A stretch of 16,365 nucleotides of DNA from SFTH01 sp051878085 (GTDB taxonomy: Bacteria > Bacillota > Clostridia > Christensenellales > Aristaeellaceae), in NCBI GenBank assembly GCA_051878085.1, contig JBJEJN010000058.1:1-16365 (forward strand), in the 5' to 3' direction. Made by a program: the position numbers and the translations under genes. The first letter of the stretch is position 1. Every line of letters begins with the position of its first letter. Shown one piece after another: positions 1 through 7,459 of this stretch. The notes beneath the pieces are model-generated. The model worked only from the letters and a program-made list of their open reading frames with translations. It was not told the DNA's origin and ran no database searches.

Positions 1-77
1 TCCTCCTCTTCGCCCGCCAGCTTCGCGACGACGAGACCGAGGAGAGCATCATGGAGCAGTTCCAGTCCCTGCTGTAA
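1..77 (+). CDS. C-terminal end of an unidentified protein (partial)
   Basis: An open frame enters from the left edge (first whole codon at base 3) and ends at a TAA at 75-77. The visible 24 residues begin LLFARQLRDDETEES and finish EQFQSLL, a charged, probably helical tail. There is too little to assign a family. A strong stem-loop with a T-rich tail begins 15 bases after the stop and is the natural end of this transcript, which supports the frame being real. The codon choice matches the GC-rich genes of the window. Confidence 0.55.
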   Translation, partial: LLFARQLRDDETEESIMEQFQSLL

Positions 78-91
78 ACCCAGGACATGAT

Positions 92-139
92 AAACCCCTG
101 CAAGCATTGGTGATCAACCAACTTGCAGGGGTTTCTTTT
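92..139 (+). terminator. Intrinsic terminator after the partial left-edge gene
   Basis: A perfect 13-bp inverted repeat (AAACCCCTGCAAG at 92-104 and its complement at 122-134) encloses a second inner stem, TTGGT/ACCAA (107-111 and 117-121), separated by a two-base bulge. On the plus strand it runs into TTTCTTTTG, giving the U-rich tail. In the other direction the tail is only TTTATC, so it could also slow transcripts from the converging minus-strand operon ending at 236, but less efficiently. Confidence 0.8.
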
Positions 140-147
140 GCACAAAA

Positions 148-214
148 GGAGCTGTCTCAAAACATCTACACGTTTCGGGGCTGTTGCGGCGGGGTGAGGG
201 CACCCCGCCCTACA
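148..214 (-). repeat. Composite palindromic repeat, copy 1 (degenerate)
   Basis: Contains GCTGTCTCAAAACA (151-164), a shortened return arm GTTTCGGGGCTGT, and a GC-rich hairpin GGCGGGGTG/CACCCCGCC. The reverse complement matches the element at 10842-10947 across the GC hairpin (only one base differs in its loop) and the GTCTCAAAACA arm. This copy appears to have lost about 10-15 bases of the return arm. It lies just downstream of the yhcH-like gene. Unlike copy 2, its GC hairpin is not followed by a T-run in either direction. Confidence 0.6.
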
Positions 215-235
215 TCCTATTCGCCTTGGGATGCG

Positions 236-673
236 TCAGATGCGGGCCTTGCCCACCAGCTTGCGGCAGGAGGTCTGGCCATCCTCACTGATGCCGCAGT
301 TGTGCGCATCGCCCGGGAAGAACACGGCGAAGGTGCCGGGCACCATGTGAAGCACCGTGCCTGCGGGGCCGTGGGTGAAGCCCGTCTCGCCCTCAAAGTC
401 CCACTCCAGCTCCTCCACGGGGCGCACCGTGATGATCTCCCCCGCATCCAGCGGAATCTGGAGGTCGAGGTGCTCCATGTGGCGCTCGTAGAGGTCGGTC
501 TCGGGAACCAGCGGCGCGACGTTGACGTTCATCCAGGCCAGGTCGCCGTCGATCTCGTTGCGGCCCGCCGGAAGCGCGTTCAGGTCGTGCGCCAGCGTGA
601 AATCGATCAGCTTGTCCAGGCCAGGGCAGATACCCCTGTACTGGGCCAGACGGTTCAGCGTATCAAAAATCAT
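236..673 (-). CDS. YhcH/YjgK/YiaL (TabA) family protein, probable sugar anomerase or isomerase
   Basis: The 145 residues cover the whole family length of about 150. The family is a single-domain cupin-like beta-sandwich. E. coli YhcH (NanQ) accelerates anomer conversion of N-acetylneuraminate, and relatives sit in sugar-acid loci. Family landmarks are visible: the start MIFDTL, YERHMEHLDLQIPL with Glu/His candidate metal ligands (residues 63-68), the GEI turn near 78-80, and FFPGDAHNCGIS with His124. The start is fixed by a GAGGAG site just upstream. Its ATG overlaps the stop of the zinc-ribbon gene as ATGA, so translation is probably coupled. It is the last gene of the minus-strand operon. 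Association with a TRAP transporter and a NanA-superfamily aldolase suggests it acts on the imported or released sugar acid. Sialic acid itself is only one possibility. Confidence 0.88.
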   Translation of the reverse strand: MIFDTLNRLAQYRGICPGLDKLIDFTLAHDLNALPAGRNEIDGDLAWMNVNVAPLVPETDLYERHMEHLDLQIPLDAGEIITVRPVEELEWDFEGETGFTHGPAGTVLHMVPGTFAVFFPGDAHNCGISEDGQTSCRKLVGKARI

Positions 674-1173
674 TTCTCCTCATCCTTTCCATTGGATTCC
701 TTCTTTAAATATCGCTCCGGCACGTCGATGCCGGCCCGCTTCAGCGCCCGGGCGTAGTCGGGGTCGGACAGGCGCTTCTCCGAGGCCTCCCGCTCCTTCT
801 TGAGCTTACCCATGCGCATGGGATACATGCCCAGATCCATCGCCAGATAGACCACCGCAACCGCCGCCGCCACAATCGCAAAGGTCGGCTGACCCAGCAG
901 ATACAGCAGCACCGCAACAAGCGCGCCCATGGGCAGCAGCGTCTTCGTGTTGGCGGTGATCTTCGCCGTGTCGGACTTGCGCAGCTCGGTGATGGCCAGC
1001 TCCTTCACGTCCTTGTCGATGAAGATGCGCTTGCAGTTGGCGCAGAGCTTCATGGGCGATCCATAGACCCACACGTCCTCCGGCAGGGGCTTGCGGCCGA
1101 AGCCGCCGCAGGCGCGCTGCTCGTAGACCTTGCCGCAGTAGGGGCACTTCTTCGTGATTTGCTGCACAGACAT
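670..1173 (-). CDS. Zinc-ribbon membrane protein of unknown function
   Basis: 167 aa. The N-terminal part carries two CxxC pairs, CPYC (Cys10/Cys13) and CANC (Cys44/Cys47), typical of a zinc ribbon. An extra Cys22 lies in the ACGGFGRKPLPED loop between them. Two adjacent hydrophobic stretches at about 79-94 and 97-115 look like a membrane hairpin, followed by a highly charged tail (MGKLKKEREASEKRLSDPD and a Lys/Glu-rich end). No family is recognised beyond the fold. The ATG directly follows the TGA of the glycoside hydrolase with no spacer, and a GGGAGGAAG site lies inside the end of that gene. The gene overlaps the yhcH-like gene by 4 bases, so all three should be co-translated. A DNA- or protein-binding role at the membrane is possible but unproven. 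Confidence 0.8.
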   Translation of the reverse strand: MSVQQITKKCPYCGKVYEQRACGGFGRKPLPEDVWVYGSPMKLCANCKRIFIDKDVKELAITELRKSDTAKITANTKTLLPMGALVAVLLYLLGQPTFAIVAAAVAVVYLAMDLGMYPMRMGKLKKEREASEKRLSDPDYARALKRAGIDVPERYLKKESNGKDEEK

Positions 1174-4100
1174 TCAATCTTCCTCCCTCAGGGTGATCTG
1201 GCCCATCAGACCGTAGGGCTTCAGGGTGTAGCCGTCGCAGTGCCAGCGGCCCTCCGTGCGGAAGTCCTCCCAGCTGATGCGGCTGCAACCGTCGTAGGCG
1301 CGATGGAAGGGGCCCAGCAGGTTCCTCGGCGAGCCGACGACGCTGAGCTCCAGCAGGTTGTCCGAGGCCCTCAGAAGCGGCGTGAGGTCGCTCTCCCGGC
1401 GGCATGCGCCGAACAGCACGTCCGCGCGCGCGCCGTTGACCCGCACCTCCACAAGCACGCCCTCGTAACTGCCCAGCTTCAGCACGATCCGGCGGTTCGC
1501 GGGCGGATCGGGCAGTTTGAAGCGGTAGATCATGCCGCCGGAGTAGTGGGGATAGCCCTGGAAGCACCAGTCGCCAAAGTGCAGTTTTTCCGGCTCGCGC
1601 ACGATGCGCCGGGCGTTGTCCACCGCGAAGTCGCCGATGACGTAGACCTCCTCCAGCTCCCGCTTGTCGGTGTACAGGCCGGAGAGGCTCACCGTATTCA
1701 CGCCCGGCTTCAGGCCCTCCAGCGCGAAGCAGTCGATGCTGCGGTCGAGGAACCACTCGCCGGTGGGCGCGCAGTCGTTTCCGTTGAGCTGCACGCGCAG
1801 GCCGGCGCTCTTCTCCACCGCCAGCTGCACCCGACCCTGCGGTACGTCCGCGACCTCGAAGTCGAAGGACAGCTCGAAGGGCGCGGCGGTGTCGTTCTGC
1901 TCCCAGGTGTAGCGCTGGGGGATGCCGTTGGCGTAGATCTGCCGCATTCCCAGCTTCTCCCGCAGGATGCGCTGCGCCTGCCAGACCTCCAGGCCGTCGG
2001 CGATGACCTCGCCGTTCAGCGTGCAGCGGCAGACGTCCAGCGGCAGGGCGTTGGGCGCGGTGCGCTCGAACTCCGCCACCGGGCCCAGCGCGGCAAACAC
2101 GCGCTCCGTGCGGTGGGGATGCTCGTAGGAGAAGCGCAGGACATCCTTGTGCGGCGCGTTGTCGCGCTCCACGAAGTACACGCGGCTCCCGGCGGGCTCC
2201 AGCGCGTCGATGAAGGCCGTGCCGCGACCGTCCGTGCGGCAGGGCAGTTCCCACCTCTCGTCCGTCCACGCGTCGTAGGCGACCACGCGGCCCCGCACCG
2301 GAAGCGTGATGCGCATCTCGCGGCGGTTCGTGCGATCGCTGTTCACGGCGATCAGCAGGCAGTCCTCGCCGCAGCGGCGCAGCATGGTCAGAATCTGGTC
2401 GTCCTCGCCGCCGGTGCGGCGCTCGATGCGCAGTTCGTTGGGCAGCAGGTGATTGAGCGCATGCAGCAGGCCACTCTCGCCCTCCGCGTGGCGCACGCCG
2501 TCGCGATGGTACAGCGCCGCGATGCGCCCGTCCGGCGCACCCTCGACCAGCTCCGGCGCATCGCCCAGCCAGATCACTTTGCCGCCCGCGTCCAGATAGC
2601 GGTTCAGCAGCTCCACCGTGGAGGCGAACAGCGACCTCACCTCCGGCACCACCACCGCGCGGTAGCGGCCCTCCCCTACCGTGAGCACATCGCCTTCGAT
2701 GGCCGCGCGCTCCGCGAGGATGGTCTCGTCGCCGAAGTCGAAGTCCCTGTGGGCCCGCAGCAGCGCCTCTGCGAGGCGGTTGCACTTGTCGCCCTCGATG
2801 TTCCCGGCCATGATGTGCCCATCCGTCCAGCCCATGTTCATCTCCACGCGGCCCAGATCCTCGTCGGGATGGGAGCCGGTGGTGCACCACAGCGAGGAGA
2901 TCGGGTGGATCACCAGCAGGTCGCGCGCGGCCTCGCCGGTGGTGGCGCAGGCAGCCATGCGGGCGAAGTAGTCCTCCATCAGGCCGTCGTACTCCCACCA
3001 GCTGTTCTGATAGTTGAACACCGGCGGATAGTCGCGCTTGCGGCAGCCCGCGATGCTGTAGTGCATCATGTGCTGGCAGCGGCGGTTGATGCCGTTCACC
3101 AGCAGCCAGTCGCCCAGGCGCTTCTGGCCCTCGAAGTCGAACTCCCAGCCGGTGCAGCCGTAGACCTCCGCCACGGTCTCGTCGCGGCCGTACTGGTGGG
3201 CCACCGAGCTGCACTGGCGCACCGTGAGCCACTCCCGGGTCTGGTCCCCCAGGATGTCCACGCCCGGCATGTGCAGAAAGCGGTACTGGGGCATCGCCGC
3301 GCCGCAGACGCGCACGTTGTAGCCCAGGTCGTTCTCATACAGCACGTGGCCCGTCGTGCGCACGCCGTTGTCCTCGCACCAATCGTAGATCTGCTTCATG
3401 TAGCGCTCGGAGAACAGCTCCATCAGCGTCCGCCAGTAGTCGTGACGGATCTTTTCGCTCCCCTCGCCCTCGAAGAACAGCAGCGGAAGCCGGGGCACGG
3501 GGTCGTAGCCTCGCAGCCGCGCGAATGCCTGCGCAAAGTCCTGCGTCCAGGGCAGCCAGGGCCTGCCCGGGATGAAGGAACTGAAAAAGTCGCAGAAGTT
3601 GGGTTCGTCGGTGAAGAAGCCCTCCACGTGATCGGAGAGCCTGCCGCCGAAGAGCACTCTGTAGCGCTCGTGGGTCAGGTCGATGAAGGCCCGCACCGCG
3701 TCGGGGTTGAGGTTGTCCGAGGGCGCGAGGCCGTTGTACCAGTCGCTGCTGGCGCTCTTCTCCGTGCGCAGCACGATTTGCACGTCCCCCTCGCCCATTT
3801 CCAGGATGCGCGCGCCGTCGATCCTCGCCCGGCAGCGAAGCACAACGCCCGCCTCGTCAATCTCCGCGTCCGCCGCCGCAACTTCCAGCGTCAGCGCCCT
3901 TGCGGTGAATTCCTCGGGATTCATGGCGGACACCTTGCCGCCCGCGCTGCCGCTGGGCCACTTGTCCTCGTCGTAGATCCAGGACTCCAGGCCAAGCTGC
4001 GCGCCCGCCTCGGCCATCACGGCGATGTCATGCATCCACTCGTCGGACAGATAGGGCGTCTCCAGGCCGTCGCGGGAGTGGGCGAAGGCGCCGCCGATTC

Positions 4101-4272
4101 CCTTGTCCTTCATATCCCGCATCTGGCGGCGCAGCTCGTCGGGATCGAGCTTCTCGTTCCAGGCCCAGAAGGGCAGGCTGCGATAGCGGTGGTCGGGTTT
4201 GGACAGGCTTGCATACAGGCTCTTTAAATCAGAAATGCGCATGGTCGTTTTTTTCATATTCGCTTCGCGCAT
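1174..4272 (-). CDS. Large cytoplasmic glycoside hydrolase, distantly GH106 (alpha-L-rhamnosidase)-like
   Basis: About 1032 aa. The N-terminal third is a TIM-barrel type domain with signatures PFWAWNEKL (34-42), GIGGAFAHSRDGLETPYLS (58-76), WIYDEDKWPSGSAGG (98-112), GFFTDEPN (218-225), TGHVLYEND (307-315) and EVYGCTGWEFDF (369-380). Asp/Glu in TDEP and in the EVYG block are candidate catalytic residues. A middle domain follows and then a C-terminal beta-sandwich ending LKPYGLMGQITL, which resembles the carbohydrate-binding end of GH2/GH106-type enzymes. There is no signal peptide, so the substrate must be imported. Start choice: ATG at 4272 has GGGGAAGG 8 bases upstream. ATGs at 4257 and 4242 are alternatives with weaker sites. 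The gene follows the TRAP genes after a terminator and a 16-bp palindrome. The sugar specificity cannot be told from sequence and the rhamnosidase label is only by distant resemblance. Confidence 0.85.
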   Translation of the reverse strand: MREANMKKTTMRISDLKSLYASLSKPDHRYRSLPFWAWNEKLDPDELRRQMRDMKDKGIGGAFAHSRDGLETPYLSDEWMHDIAVMAEAGAQLGLESWIYDEDKWPSGSAGGKVSAMNPEEFTARALTLEVAAADAEIDEAGVVLRCRARIDGARILEMGEGDVQIVLRTEKSASSDWYNGLAPSDNLNPDAVRAFIDLTHERYRVLFGGRLSDHVEGFFTDEPNFCDFFSSFIPGRPWLPWTQDFAQAFARLRGYDPVPRLPLLFFEGEGSEKIRHDYWRTLMELFSERYMKQIYDWCEDNGVRTTGHVLYENDLGYNVRVCGAAMPQYRFLHMPGVDILGDQTREWLTVRQCSSVAHQYGRDETVAEVYGCTGWEFDFEGQKRLGDWLLVNGINRRCQHMMHYSIAGCRKRDYPPVFNYQNSWWEYDGLMEDYFARMAACATTGEAARDLLVIHPISSLWCTTGSHPDEDLGRVEMNMGWTDGHIMAGNIEGDKCNRLAEALLRAHRDFDFGDETILAERAAIEGDVLTVGEGRYRAVVVPEVRSLFASTVELLNRYLDAGGKVIWLGDAPELVEGAPDGRIAALYHRDGVRHAEGESGLLHALNHLLPNELRIERRTGGEDDQILTMLRRCGEDCLLIAVNSDRTNRREMRITLPVRGRVVAYDAWTDERWELPCRTDGRGTAFIDALEPAGSRVYFVERDNAPHKDVLRFSYEHPHRTERVFAALGPVAEFERTAPNALPLDVCRCTLNGEVIADGLEVWQAQRILREKLGMRQIYANGIPQRYTWEQNDTAAPFELSFDFEVADVPQGRVQLAVEKSAGLRVQLNGNDCAPTGEWFLDRSIDCFALEGLKPGVNTVSLSGLYTDKRELEEVYVIGDFAVDNARRIVREPEKLHFGDWCFQGYPHYSGGMIYRFKLPDPPANRRIVLKLGSYEGVLVEVRVNGARADVLFGACRRESDLTPLLRASDNLLELSVVGSPRNLLGPFHRAYDGCSRISWEDFRTEGRWHCDGYTLKPYGLMGQITLREED

Positions 4273-4334
4273 CGGACAGGCCTTCCCCGCCGCTGCGCAT
4301 TTTTCCTTCCAATAGAATATCGCATCAGGTAATT

Positions 4335-4350
4335 CGGCGCATATGCGCCG
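4335..4350. promoter_or_regulatory. 16-bp perfect palindrome, candidate operator before the glycoside hydrolase gene
   Basis: CGGCGCATATGCGCCG is a perfect palindrome in the 100-base stretch between the TRAP terminator and the hydrolase start. On the minus strand TTGAAA lies 17 bases upstream of the central CATATG, a possible but poor promoter. A repressor or activator site controlling a separate transcript for hydrolase, zinc-ribbon and yhcH genes fits the position. The AraC protein at 8555 would more usually use direct repeats, so the binder is unknown. Confidence 0.35.
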
Positions 4351-4370
4351 CTTCCCTGCTGTTTTCAAAG

Positions 4371-4408
4371 TAAAAATCAGGAGCCGCAAACGGAGTTGCA
4401 GCTCCTGA
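4371..4408 (-). terminator. Intrinsic terminator after dctM
   Basis: Read on the minus strand, eleven bases after the dctM stop, TCAGGAGCTGCAA pairs with TTTGCGGCTCCTGA (one G-U wobble and one bulge), with a short loop and then ATTTTTAC. It separates the aldolase-TRAP unit from the hydrolase unit and may be leaky, since all genes point the same way. Confidence 0.8.
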
Positions 4409-4418
4409 AGAGGAAAGC

Positions 4419-5708
4419 TTAGCCCATCAGGTTGGGCAGGAACATGACCACCTGCGGCACATAAGTGCAGACCAGCAGCAGAGCGATCATGATGAGAACC
4501 ATTGGTATGATCTCTCGTATGACGCCGGCAATCTTTGTCTTGCCCAGGCCGGTGACGATGAACAGAACCATGCCGAAGGGCGGCGTGGACAGACCGATCA
4601 TCATGTTCAGGCAGATCACGACGCCGAAGTGCACCAGGTCGATGCCGAAGAGGGAAACCAGCGGCAGAACCATGGGCACGAAGACGTACTGAATGGTGGA
4701 GACGTCCAGCACGCAGCCCAGCAGCAGGAAGACAACGTTGATGACCAGCAGGAACAGGTACTTGTTGTCGGTGATGCCAGTGACCCACTGCGCGATCACG
4801 TTCGGAACGTTCTCGCGGGCGATGATGAAGCTGAAGATGAAGGAGGTGCCGGTCAGCAGCGCCAGGGTGGCGGTGTTGGCGGCGGTCTTCTTGATGATGG
4901 TCAGCAGCTTCTTCGGGCCGAGCGTGCGGTAGATGAAGAAGGAGATCAGCAGCGCCCAGGTGGAGGCCAGCGCGCCCGCCTCAGTGGGGGTGCAGACGCC
5001 GGAGTAGATGCCGCCCAGCAGCAGGATGACGGTGAACAGCGCGGGGGCTGCAACCAGCGTCGCCTTGCCGAACTGGCGCAGGGACATCTTCACACCTGCG
5101 GGGTAGTTGCGCTTGCGGGAGATGAAGAACACGTAGATCATCAGCAGGATAGCCAGCAGGATGCCGGGCACCATGCCGCCCAGGAACAGCTTGGAAACCG
5201 AAGCGCCGGACAGCATGCCGTAGATGATCATGGGGATGGACGGCGGGAAGATGGGGCCGATGGTAGCGGAGGCTGCGGTGATGGCGCAGGCGAAGGGCGC
5301 GTCGTAGCCCTCCTTCTTCATCTGCTCGATCTCCATCAGGCCGATGCCGGAGGCGTCCGCGACGGCGGAGCCGGTCATGCCGGAGAAGACCAGGGAGATG
5401 AACACGTTCACCTGGGCGGTGCCGCCCTTCATGCGGCCGAGCAGACCGTTGCAGAACGCAAAGATCTTGTCGGTGACCTCGCCCTCATTCAGCACGTTCG
5501 CCATAAAGACGAATAGTGGCGCGGCCAGCATCGTGTAGTTGGAGAACATCTTGGTGTTGATGGTGTTCGCGACGATGCCGAGGGCCTGGGGCATGGTGAA
5601 GAGGTAGTAGACGATGCAGGAGATGAGCATCGAGAAGGAAATCGGCATGCGGATAATGAAGCATACCGCCAGGCAGACAAACAGAATGACGACAGCTGTA
5701 AGATTCAT
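4419..5708 (-). CDS. dctM: TRAP transporter large permease subunit, DctM family
   Basis: 429 aa, normal for the family, and hydrophobic throughout with about 12 membrane segments. It is the ion-coupled channel subunit of a tripartite ATP-independent periplasmic-type transporter, which takes up organic acids or acidic sugars bound by DctP. Family landmarks are the GMTGSAVADASGIG stretch (about residues 109-122), IGPIFPPSIPMIIYG (about 150-164), GGIYSGVCTPTEAGA (about 230-244) and the late GLSTPPFGMVLF. The start codon shares one base with the dctQ stop (TAATG), so the two are translationally coupled. The gene ends shortly before a strong terminator. Substrate is not determined by this subunit. 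Confidence 0.96.
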   Translation of the reverse strand: MNLTAVVILFVCLAVCFIIRMPISFSMLISCIVYYLFTMPQALGIVANTINTKMFSNYTMLAAPLFVFMANVLNEGEVTDKIFAFCNGLLGRMKGGTAQVNVFISLVFSGMTGSAVADASGIGLMEIEQMKKEGYDAPFACAITAASATIGPIFPPSIPMIIYGMLSGASVSKLFLGGMVPGILLAILLMIYVFFISRKRNYPAGVKMSLRQFGKATLVAAPALFTVILLLGGIYSGVCTPTEAGALASTWALLISFFIYRTLGPKKLLTIIKKTAANTATLALLTGTSFIFSFIIARENVPNVIAQWVTGITDNKYLFLLVINVVFLLLGCVLDVSTIQYVFVPMVLPLVSLFGIDLVHFGVVICLNMMIGLSTPPFGMVLFIVTGLGKTKIAGVIREIIPMVLIMIALLLVCTYVPQVVMFLPNLMG

Positions 5709-6277
5709 TACGCCTTAGCCTCCTTCCTGGAGTTTTCCTTGTACTCAACGATCGCATCGCGGATGCAGAATGCGCTGCGGATGATGGTCTCAATCAGCAG
5801 CCACATGTAGGGGAAGAACACGACCTTGTAGGGCATCTTCAGAACGCCGGTGACGTTGGTCGCCTTCATGATCTGCTTGAAGCTGGGCACGATGGTGAGC
5901 GCCAGCAGCACGATCATGGCTGCGTAGCACAGCAGCTTGCAGAACAGCTTGCCCTTGTTGGGCAGCTTGTCGTAGACCAGGGAGAAGACCACATGCTCGT
6001 CGGCGGACAGCGCGCGGCCGGTGCCGAAGTACATGCAGTACATGTAGCCGAGAATGGAAACCTCATTGGACCAGCCAATGGAGGTCTTGAAGAAGTAGCG
6101 TGCGATGATCTGCGCCATGAAGACCACGAAGATCACAAGGAAGGAGACCGAGGTGACACCCTCGGAGAAGACGTCGATCGCGGACTTGAGTCCACGCTCC
6201 TTCATCGTGGGGATCGTGAGCAGAATGGCGGCAAGGAGAAAGCACACGCCGATGATAACAAGAGTTCCTGTTGTCAA
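5708..6277 (-). CDS. dctQ: TRAP transporter small permease subunit, DctQ family
   Basis: 189 aa with four hydrophobic segments (about 5-23, 43-62, 111-130 and 150-166). This is the usual architecture of DctQ, which packs against DctM and helps dock the substrate-binding protein. The stretch QIIARYFFKTSIGWSNEV matches the family's conserved R-Y-F/V, W-x-E-E-like region, here W-S-N-E. A GGAGGGGA site lies just upstream of the ATG. Its stop overlaps the dctM start by one base. It is separated from dctP by 72 bases holding a strong stem-loop. Confidence 0.93.
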   Translation of the reverse strand: MTTGTLVIIGVCFLLAAILLTIPTMKERGLKSAIDVFSEGVTSVSFLVIFVVFMAQIIARYFFKTSIGWSNEVSILGYMYCMYFGTGRALSADEHVVFSLVYDKLPNKGKLFCKLLCYAAMIVLLALTIVPSFKQIMKATNVTGVLKMPYKVVFFPYMWLLIETIIRSAFCIRDAIVEYKENSRKEAKA

Positions 6278-6300
6278 ACTGTTCCCCTCCTTTTACATGA

Positions 6301-6332
6301 AGGAGATGAACCCTATGCAGGGTTCATCTCTT
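6301..6332 (-). other. Intercistronic stem-loop between dctP and dctQ
   Basis: GAGATGAACCCT and its complement AGGGTTCATCTC form a 12-bp perfect stem (extendable to 14 bp with a wobble) around the tetraloop bases 6315-6318. On the minus strand it is followed by TTCATGTAAAAGG, which is not a U-run, so it is unlikely to be a full terminator. Such hairpins after solute-binding-protein genes commonly protect the upstream mRNA from 3' exonucleases, giving more DctP than DctQM. Confidence 0.65.
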
Positions 6333-6349
6333 CAGCCGTTGGGCACTGC

Positions 6350-7408
6350 TTATTCGGCCAGAGCCTGAACAGCGTCGTAGACCTCCATGTTCCAGCTCGC
6401 GGTCTGCTCCGGATGATCGGCATAGTACTGCTGAACATTGGCGCGGAACTCGCCCAGATCGGGATAGGTGATGGTGCAGCCCTGCTCCTCGAGGTAAGCA
6501 ACGGCCTCGGACTCGGACTCAATGCGCAGGGTGTCGTTGACTTCCTTGGCATAGGTCATGGCGTCCTTCACGGCAGCCTGCTGGGCCTCGGTCAGGGTGT
6601 TCCAGGTGTCGCCGTTGATGCAGGGGATGATGGAGTCAACGACGTGGTTGGTGATGGCGATGTAGGGCGCAACCTCGTAGAACTTCGCGGAGATGTCAGA
6701 GGGCAGCGGGTTGTCCTGACCATCGCAGGCGCCGGTGCTCAGAGCGGTGTACAGCTCAGAGAAGGCGATGGAGGTGGGCTCGGCGCCCAGGGCGCGGCCC
6801 AGGTTCTGCCAGGCTTCGGAGCCGGGCATACGCAGCATTACGCCAGCCATGTCGGCGTAGGAGTTGATCTCCTTCGCGCGGGTGTTGATGCAGCGGGAGC
6901 CCAGGTACATGGCGCACATGGGAACCAGGCCGGTCTTCTCCTGGATCTCAGCGAAGATCTGCGTACCGATCTCGGAGTCGTTCAGGGTGCTGGTCATGTG
7001 GTCATAGTCGGCCCAGAAGTAGCCGGAGTTCATCATGGCCATCCACTCCAGGCCAGCCTGGGTGGACAGGGTGGGGAAGCTGATGTAGGCGATGTCCATG
7101 CCGCCCATCATGGAGCCGGTCTTCAGGTCGTCCAGCTCACCCTCGGAGGAGGAGCCGGTGCCGTCGGCGTAGACATTGCAGGTCAGGGAGCCGCCGGACA
7201 GGGCCTCAACGGCCTCCTTGAAGGCGTACATTGCGGTGGTGTGGGAGTCGCCGGTGACGGAGACGGAGGTGAAGTAGAGGGTGAAGGGCGCATCGCCGGA
7301 TGCGTCATACTCGGAAGACTTGGCATAGGTGGGCTCCTCGGCAACGCCGACGGAGGCGACGGCCAGCAGCATCACTGCAGCCATCAGGATGGCAAGAAAC
7401 TTTTTCAT
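6350..7408 (-). CDS. dctP: TRAP transporter substrate-binding protein, DctP family
   Basis: 352 aa. An N-terminal export signal (MKKFLAILMA, hydrophobic core to about residue 20, likely cut after VGVA at 23) precedes the mature domain. Family landmarks are LGSRCINT (169-176), the VMLRMPGSEAW block with Arg193, which corresponds to the arginine that clamps the substrate carboxylate in SiaP/DctP proteins, and TSIAFSELYTALSTGACDGQDNPL (212-235). A carboxylate-bearing ligand is therefore expected. There is no lipobox cysteine, unusual for a monoderm where binding proteins are normally lipid-anchored. AAGGAGGAA upstream gives a very strong ribosome site. It is 51 bases downstream of the aldolase gene and is likely the most highly expressed gene of the operon. 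Confidence 0.95.
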   Translation of the reverse strand: MKKFLAILMAAVMLLAVASVGVAEEPTYAKSSEYDASGDAPFTLYFTSVSVTGDSHTTAMYAFKEAVEALSGGSLTCNVYADGTGSSSEGELDDLKTGSMMGGMDIAYISFPTLSTQAGLEWMAMMNSGYFWADYDHMTSTLNDSEIGTQIFAEIQEKTGLVPMCAMYLGSRCINTRAKEINSYADMAGVMLRMPGSEAWQNLGRALGAEPTSIAFSELYTALSTGACDGQDNPLPSDISAKFYEVAPYIAITNHVVDSIIPCINGDTWNTLTEAQQAAVKDAMTYAKEVNDTLRIESESEAVAYLEEQGCTITYPDLGEFRANVQQYYADHPEQTASWNMEVYDAVQALAE

Positions 7409-7459
7409 GTGTGGTTCCTCCTTACATATTTATCACTGATAACCTTGCGGCTATTATGA

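Noticed and set aside
806..3232. An 808-codon frame on the minus strand in another reading frame of the hydrolase region
   Set aside because: Arg/Gly/Ala/Pro-rich composition from GC bias. It overlaps two well-supported genes on the same strand.
1159..4227. A 1022-codon open frame on the plus strand opposite the glycoside hydrolase
   Set aside because: Its product is a low-complexity His/Val/Ala/Leu-rich chain with no family features. It is the expected shadow of a GC-rich gene, and the minus-strand frame carries clear hydrolase motifs.
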